DNA of 64,000 nucleotides from Planotetraspora thailandica. GTDB taxonomy: Bacteria > Actinomycetota > Actinomycetes > Streptosporangiales > Streptosporangiaceae. The notes under the pieces were generated by a model. It saw only the letters and a list, made by a program, of their open reading frames with translations. It had not been told where the DNA came from and did not search any database. Made by a program: the position numbers and the translations under genes. The DNA is taken from contig NZ_BOOR01000016.1 in the NCBI RefSeq assembly GCF_016863335.1, positions 1 through 64,000 of the forward strand, written 5' to 3'. Each line of letters begins with the position of its first letter. The first letter of the stretch is position 1. Shown piece by piece: positions 59,382 through 64,000 of this stretch.

Positions 59382-61076
59382 TCAGTGCACGGCGCCGGTG
59401 TCGTGCACGACGGCGCCGCCGACCACGGTCAGAACCGACGAGATCCTCTTGAGCCGCTCGTCCGGGACGGTGAAGTAGTCGTCGTTGAGCACGACCACGT
59501 CGCCGAGCCGGCCGACCTCGAGGCTGCCGAGCAGGTTCTCGTCCTCTCCACCGAGGAACCACTGGTTGTCGCGGGTGTAGAGGCGCAGCAGCTCCTGCCG
59601 GGTGATCTGCTGGCCGGCGTTGATCACCTGGCCGCGGGCGTTCTTGCCGGTGACCGCGTAGTAGGCGTGGATCCACGGGTTCATCGGGGCGATCTGCATG
59701 CCGTCCGAGCTCATTCCGGCCGGAATGCCGTTGTCGAGGATCATGCGGAACGGCGGCCCGGCCGCCGCACCGGTGCCGGCGAGGTACTGCCAGCCGGTGA
59801 GGTTGACCCCGCCGCCGATCGCCTTGAGCCGGTTGACGTACTCCTCGGTGATCTGCGGGACGTGGGCGACCACCCAGCGCAGGTCGGCGATGCTCGTCTC
59901 GGCGTGCACCGCCTCGAAGGCCTGGATCTGGGTCTTGAAGTCGCCCCCGGTCAGCGAGTGCACCTCGACACGCCAGCCGGCCTTGGCGGTGCGCCGCGCG
60001 GCCTCCAGGAAGACCGGGCCGCCGGAGTAGCTGGCGGCGATGAACTCGCCGATCGCACCGGTGCGGACCATGTCGTTGCCGAAGAACTTGAACGCGTTGA
60101 GCAGTCGCTGGTTGAGCGTCGTCACGTTCGTGTCGGTGTCCTGGTGCAGATAGTTGATCCGCAGCCGGATGATGCCTTTCTCCTCGTCGTAGACGGAGAG
60201 GAAGGGCAGGTTCATCGTGTAGTTGTCCTCATGGGCAGCGCCGTCGGACGGGGTGTTGGTCGCCTGGAACGCGCCCTGGTCGAGGTGCGTGGTGACGCCG
60301 AGGCTGACGGCGTACTCCATCGCGTCGAGCACGCCGCGCTTGCGCTGCTCGAAGGTGAGCGTCTGGCGCAGCGCGAGGGTGGCCTTGCCGGTCTCGGTGC
60401 CGCCGGCGATCGAACCGTCCGCGCCCACTGTCACCGGGATCGCGGCCGCTTCGAAGAACTTCTTCCCGAGGCTGTTGGTGACCGACGGCCCGGTGAAGCC
60501 GATGGACAGGTAGACCGGGTGGTGCGGCAGCGCCTTGTCCAGTTCGGCGAGGGTGGGCAGCCGTACTTCCGTGAACTGGTTGAAGTGGAAGCCGCCGATG
60601 GTGGTGATGAATTCGCCCGCGGGGACGTGGCGGGCCCGGTCCCGCAGCGTGTTCTGGACGTCGGCGATGGAGTAGGCGTTCTCCAGCGGGGTGTGGTGAC
60701 CGGGCCGGTTGCCCATGAGCACGACGTGGTTGTGGCAGTCGATCAGGCCGGGAACGGCGGTCCGGCCGCGGAGGTTGATGGTGCGCGGATTGCCCTCGAA
60801 GCCGCGGGTGGCGGCCCGCTCGTCGTTGCCGACGTACACGATCTTGCCGTCCTGGATCGCCAGCACGCTGGCCACCCGGTCCCGCCGGTCCATCGTGTGG
60901 ATGCGCCCGTTGTAGAGCACCAGGTCGGCGCGGAGAGCGCCCTCGCGATAGTGCTGCTCCTGGGCGAGTGCCGGACCGGCGCCGGTGGCCGCGCCGATGG
61001 CGGCGGCCGCGCCGGCCACCGCTCCGCCACGCAGGATGCTGCGGCGGGAAAGTCCTCGTTGTTCGTCGTTGCTCAT
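59382..61076 (-). CDS. Tat-exported amidohydrolase (YtcJ-like)
   Basis: A 564-residue amidohydrolase-3 family enzyme. A twin-arginine signal LSRRSILRGGAVAGAAAA (about 9-26) exports it folded. Metal and catalytic motifs are PGLIDCHNH, VHSLTGGD, VVAHVPQ and MSSDGMQIAPMNPW. The family cleaves amides or formamides and is diverse. Upstream location in the operon suggests it releases the compound taken up by the transporter. ATG 61076 has AAGAGGTG upstream. Confidence 0.88.
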   Translation of the reverse strand: MSNDEQRGLSRRSILRGGAVAGAAAAIGAATGAGPALAQEQHYREGALRADLVLYNGRIHTMDRRDRVASVLAIQDGKIVYVGNDERAATRGFEGNPRTINLRGRTAVPGLIDCHNHVVLMGNRPGHHTPLENAYSIADVQNTLRDRARHVPAGEFITTIGGFHFNQFTEVRLPTLAELDKALPHHPVYLSIGFTGPSVTNSLGKKFFEAAAIPVTVGADGSIAGGTETGKATLALRQTLTFEQRKRGVLDAMEYAVSLGVTTHLDQGAFQATNTPSDGAAHEDNYTMNLPFLSVYDEEKGIIRLRINYLHQDTDTNVTTLNQRLLNAFKFFGNDMVRTGAIGEFIAASYSGGPVFLEAARRTAKAGWRVEVHSLTGGDFKTQIQAFEAVHAETSIADLRWVVAHVPQITEEYVNRLKAIGGGVNLTGWQYLAGTGAAAGPPFRMILDNGIPAGMSSDGMQIAPMNPWIHAYYAVTGKNARGQVINAGQQITRQELLRLYTRDNQWFLGGEDENLLGSLEVGRLGDVVVLNDDYFTVPDERLKRISSVLTVVGGAVVHDTGAVH

Positions 61077-61409
61077 GTGCGGTTTCACCTCTTGGGGGAT
61101 GTGCGCCGGCTGCCGCCGGTGGGCGCGGTGCGAGGTTGGGACGAGGGCCACCGGGGACGCGCAGTGGCCGGACGGTGGCGTGTCCGGAGATCTGGGCCGC
61201 GCCCGGGTCCGGACGGCGCCGTGGCGACGGCCGTCCGGAATGCGGGTGGGGGTTCGGTGGGCCATCCCGTGATTCCGGTACGGGTGCATGCCGGAGCACA
61301 GGGGCTCAGATGTGGATGGGGGGCGGGGGGGTGACCGGCCGGCCCGTGCGGGCGGCCGGGTTTGCTCAGCTGGCCGCCGCCGGGTTTCGGCCGCGGCCGG
61401 CCGGGTTGG
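61077..61409 (-). other. leader segment between the small ORF and the amidohydrolase
   Basis: This 333-base stretch holds no convincing gene. It contains a hairpin TCCGGACGGC (61208-61217) with GCCGTCCGGA (61230-61239) around 12 bases, and G-runs near 61316-61330. With the ORF at 61410-61646 and the promoter near 61730, it forms the downstream part of a long untranslated leader. Confidence 0.45.
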
Positions 61410-61646
61410 TCAGTGGTCGGGGTCGAATCGGGCCGCGGGCGGAACCGGTCCGTGCGCCCGGTGGCCGCCGGACATGGCGACCGCGGCAGCGGCGGTCGGT
61501 CCGCCGGGACCGATCGGCACCGCAGCGCCGGGGATCGACTCGGCCGGCCGCGCCGTGGCCTGCTGCGCGCAACGGTGAACGGCTGGTGGCCGGGTGCAGA
61601 CGGCCGCGGCGCCGGAAGTGGAAACAACTGCTGGCGACAGTGTCAT
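61410..61646 (-). CDS. small leader ORF with strong ribosome site
   Basis: Seventy-eight codons. GGAGGAG lies 4 bases before ATG 61646, much stronger than for most genes here. The product (MTLSPAVVSTSGAAAV, then CTRPPAVHRCAQQATARP) has two cysteines and no known domain; the remainder is Gly/Ala/Pro-rich. Codon third positions do not clearly prove coding. It could be a leader peptide that senses translation, or a small secreted protein without a clear signal. Confidence 0.45.
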   Translation of the reverse strand: MTLSPAVVSTSGAAAVCTRPPAVHRCAQQATARPAESIPGAAVPIGPGGPTAAAAVAMSGGHRAHGPVPPAARFDPDH

Positions 61647-61688
61647 AACTCTCCTCCGGAGCCTGAGCCGTGCACGCGGTCCGCCTTT

Positions 61689-61802
61689 GCGGACGATCGT
61701 CCGCCAGACGGACGTTGCGCAGGTCACAATCTGCGCTCACGCCTGGATAATGTCAAGACTCTCGAATGAAACAATTAGTCGCTCTTGCGGACCAATGTCC
61801 GC
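61689..61802 (-). promoter_or_regulatory. promoter flanked by two matching palindromes
   Basis: On the minus strand TTGACA (61751-61756) and CAGATT (61728-61733) are 17 bases apart. GCGGACGATCGTCCGC (61689-61704) and GCGGACCAATGTCCGC (61787-61802) share both 6-bp arms and have centres 98 bases apart, one on each side of the promoter. The rest of 61803-62040 holds nothing recognisable. Confidence 0.6.
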
Positions 61803-62040
61803 TGCACGGTCAATGGCCCGCCGGTTTCGCCTGGTCGGGCAACCGTACGGCAGGCCCTGCGACGGGAGCGGGCCGATAGCCCGGCCCGGTGATCATGCTG
61901 TCGGCATGACGAAGCGACGCGTCCGCGGCCCAAGTGGCGACGGCGACAGGGTGAACGGCTCAGGACCGGAACGACGCCGGCGGCCGGAAAGGGAAGACGG
62001 AGATCAGTCGATCATGTGAGAGCCGGAGGGAGACCGCAGG

Positions 62041-63135
62041 TCAGCACCCCGGATACCTGTCCCCCGCGACGTCCTCGCCGGTGAGCTGGGCGGCGAAGTC
62101 GTCGGCGAGCCGGGTGACGGTGTCGGCGCCTTCCAACCGGGACAACCACCGGTGGGGCAGGGCGGCCTCGCCGTACGCGGCTCCGAGGAGGTTGCCGCAG
62201 AGCGAACCGGTGGAGTCGCTGTCGCCGGAATGGTTGACGGCGAGCAGCAGCGCCTGCTCGATGTCGTCCTCGCTGACGAGGGCACAGTAGACGCCGATCG
62301 CGAGCGCCTCCTCGGCGACCCATGCACCGCCGAGGCGCTCCACCGTCTCCGGCGACCGCTGCTCCGTATCGGCGAGGGCGAGCGCAGCCCGCATGGCGGC
62401 GGTGGTCTCCTCGTGTGCGGGCCGCTCTTCGAGGAGGTCGAGCGTGTCCTGCACGGCCTGCCGCAACGGCCGGCCCTGGACGACGAGGCAGACGAGCGCG
62501 GCGAAGGCCCCGGCCGCGAGATAACCGGTGGGGTGCCCATGGGTGATCTGGGCGCAGTCGACCGCGAGCTGGAAGGCCCTGCGCGGATCGCGTACGGCCA
62601 AACCGAACGGAGCCGAGCGCATGACGGTGCCGCAACCCTTGGAGCCGGGATTGACCGGACCGGGCTTGCCTGGGGCGGCGAGCGCGCCGAACTCGGAGTG
62701 CAGCCCGGACAGGCAGGCGTTGCCGGGTGCGCGACGCGAGTACAACCACGTTTGCCGGCGAAGCCAGCCCGTGCGGACGAGTCCGTCTTCCGGCGGCGGG
62801 GTGGAATGGTTCTGGGTGTCGAGCCAGCGCAGGTAGGCGTTGCGCACGACGGTCACCTCGGCGCCGCCGATGCCCTTTGCCGCCGCCCGGACGTTCGCGC
62901 GGATCAGCCCCTCGACGGTGAACAGCGTCATCTGGGTGTCATCGGTGACCAGACCGGTTTTGCCGCGCCAGTCGTGCACGAGGTCGGTCAGCCCCTCCGG
63001 GCCGTGGATTCGCCGGATGGTCGCGATCGAATCGAACTCGATGGGCGCGCCCAGCGCGTCACCGATCGCCCCGCCCAGCAGGCAACCACGCACCCTGCTC
63101 GGAAATGCCATGTCACCCGTGCCGCTGTCGTTCAC
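62041..63135 (-). CDS. ADP-ribosylglycohydrolase (DraG/ARH-type)
   Basis: A 364-residue all-helical hydrolase that removes ADP-ribose from modified protein or other acceptor. Metal ligands are DDTQMT near residue 65 and the late NHSGDSDSTGS, and RGCLLGGAIGDALGAPIEF begins the domain. The GTG at 63135 overlaps the stop of the upstream membrane gene; ATG 63111 is the alternative. No ADP-ribosyltransferase partner is in the window. Confidence 0.92.
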   Translation of the reverse strand: MNDSGTGDMAFPSRVRGCLLGGAIGDALGAPIEFDSIATIRRIHGPEGLTDLVHDWRGKTGLVTDDTQMTLFTVEGLIRANVRAAAKGIGGAEVTVVRNAYLRWLDTQNHSTPPPEDGLVRTGWLRRQTWLYSRRAPGNACLSGLHSEFGALAAPGKPGPVNPGSKGCGTVMRSAPFGLAVRDPRRAFQLAVDCAQITHGHPTGYLAAGAFAALVCLVVQGRPLRQAVQDTLDLLEERPAHEETTAAMRAALALADTEQRSPETVERLGGAWVAEEALAIGVYCALVSEDDIEQALLLAVNHSGDSDSTGSLCGNLLGAAYGEAALPHRWLSRLEGADTVTRLADDFAAQLTGEDVAGDRYPGC

Positions 63136-63524
63136 GACGATGCTTTCCTCTCGCCTGCTGAACCGACCGTATCGAAGGAGGGTGACATTTTGTGATTCAT
63201 CCCTCCGATCTGGAGGACAATCGACACCTGCCGGCCCGGACCCGGCCCTTCTGAGTCAGACGGTTGAGGAGGCCTTTTCTTGAATCTCCGAACCAGCCAC
63301 GTAACGGCGACCGTCACGCCGGCCAAGGTGGCCAGACCGATGATTTCCAGAGAATTACTGCCGGCGTAGTCACGGGTCACGGCTCTCGTCAACCATGGGA
63401 GGCGGAACAGTGCGGATACCCCGAAGACGACGCCCGCTCCGATGAGTACCAAAATCCCCCAGACAACCAACTCACCGACAACCTCCCCGATGAGGTCCAT
63501 AAATCGTCGGCCTAAACGGCGCAT
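63132..63524 (-). CDS. two-helix membrane protein coupled to the ADP-ribosylglycohydrolase
   Basis: A 130-residue protein with two hydrophobic segments (about 16-38 and 60-78), a basic cytoplasmic stretch (VRRFKKRPPQ) and a Ser/Gly-rich tail. GGGGAGG lies before ATG 63524. Its stop overlaps the next start (GTGA), so the pair are cotranslated. Function not recognised. Confidence 0.7.
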   Translation of the reverse strand: MRRLGRRFMDLIGEVVGELVVWGILVLIGAGVVFGVSALFRLPWLTRAVTRDYAGSNSLEIIGLATLAGVTVAVTWLVRRFKKRPPQPSDSEGPGPGRQVSIVLQIGGMNHKMSPSFDTVGSAGERKASS

Positions 63525-63591
63525 TCCACACCTCCCCTGGGCCAACGCAAATCATGACGGAAAACGATCTACACGGCTATCGGAGTTCCGT

Positions 63592-63818
63592 GTGCCGACC
63601 GAGCCTGAGCAGCTCGGACCCCGAATCAGCCTGTTCGACTACGCGGTGCGCCTGCACCGGCAAGATCCGGACTCCCCCCTGCCGCGCGACGGTGAGCCCA
63701 TTGGTGCGAAACGGTTCGCGCGAGGCCGCCGGACAGCGACTTCTTCGCCTGGTTCACCGACAACGTGACAGCGCGTCTGCGACTACGGGCTTGGCACGAC
63801 GCCGACGATCCCAGCTGA
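63592..63818 (+). pseudogene. small gene, probably frameshifted
   Basis: From GTG 63592 a frame reads PTEPEQLGPRISLFDYAVRLHRQDPDSPLPRDGEP and continues to 63768. A second frame overlapping its end reads DSDFFAWFTDNVTARLRLRAWHDADDPS before TGA 63816-63818. Both halves look coding, and a shift of +2/-1 near 63730 would join them to about 75 residues. LFDYAVRLH with PLPRDGEP is a pattern I recall in small actinomycete proteins of unknown function. Confidence 0.45.
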
Positions 63819-64000
63819 CAGATCGCGACGGCCCCCGCCCTCCGACGTGGACACTGTTGGTGATCATCCGGATTCTGGCCGCCTACCCTGCCGGGCGGAC
63901 GCTATGCTTCCCCGCCACTACCAAGCGAGACAAAGAGGCTGGTCACCGCGAGCGCCAGCGCAGCCGGCGTCCCGGTGTACCGCTCCGGCCTACTGCGGGA
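63819..64000. other. right edge, no assignable gene
   Basis: Open frames continue to the window edge (one plus-strand frame reads TKRLVTASASAAGVPVYRSG), but no start, ribosome site or motif makes a call possible. A gene may begin here and continue outside the window. Confidence 0.3.

Noticed and set aside
61594-62019. Plus-strand frame across the operon promoter
   Set aside because: It crosses the promoter and both palindromes, has no ribosome site and no motif.

Overview
The window is about 70% G+C, densely packed and read on both strands, with GTG starts, many 1-8 base start/stop overlaps, Tat signals and helix-turn-helix families typical of filamentous Actinomycetota (SARP, TetR, MarR, HxlR and BlaI regulators, a DUF574-type methyltransferase). 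A Streptosporangiales-like actinomycete is a reasonable guess, but this is inference from style. I see no tRNA, rRNA, CRISPR array, transposase or phage gene. All coordinates and starts were read by eye; where the start is uncertain the entry says so.

Layout. 0-2.3 kb: a CtaG-like/DUF2243 membrane pair among three short tandem-repeat arrays. 2.3-5.9 kb: an ene-reductase, then a redox module (methyltransferase, XRE-cupin regulator, thioredoxin-reductase-like flavoprotein) joined by a shared operator. 5.9-12.8 kb: LysR/SDR pair, then NmrA protein, flavin monooxygenase, FMN reductase and a SARP/NB-ARC regulator. 12.9-17.2 kb: HxlR regulator with a dehalogenase-fold hydrolase, an SH3-repeat secreted protein and a Tat-exported PHP hydrolase. 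17.2-19.3 kb: P450, ferredoxin and a TetR reading frame that runs unbroken into the ferredoxin. 19.3-22.7 kb: NarL two-component system and a Kef-like antiporter. 22.7-36 kb: mixed small operons, including a DNA ligase, M1 peptidase, ArsR-SulP, BlaI/DedA, and MarR with a frameshifted hydrolase. 36-41.8 kb: a phosphodiester glycosidase-domain protein and a copper-delivery operon (His/Met-rich membrane protein, SCO1, PCuAC, DyP peroxidase, DsbA-like thiol protein). 41.9-44.1 kb: SDR and a winged-helix methyltransferase.

44.1-53 kb looks like a stress or dormancy island: a GNAT/acyl-CoA synthetase fusion, a secreted double erythrin, two divergent CBS-BON proteins, a double universal-stress protein and an accessory FtsH. 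Five sites with the core GGGAC-YTNN-GGCC lie in its non-coding stretches and resemble the mycobacterial DosR box.

53.1-61.7 kb is a branched-chain-amino-acid-type ABC operon with fused LivM-LivG, a Tat-exported amidohydrolase and an unrecognised zinc-ribbon/methyltransferase-like protein. Its probable promoter has a long leader and two matching palindromes on either side. 62-64 kb holds an ADP-ribosylglycohydrolase coupled to a membrane protein, then a probably frameshifted small gene and the open window edge.

The most promising undescribed material is the shared-operator redox/methyltransferase module, the TetR-ferredoxin fused frame, the DosR-like box set and the amidohydrolase-Liv operon with its leader.
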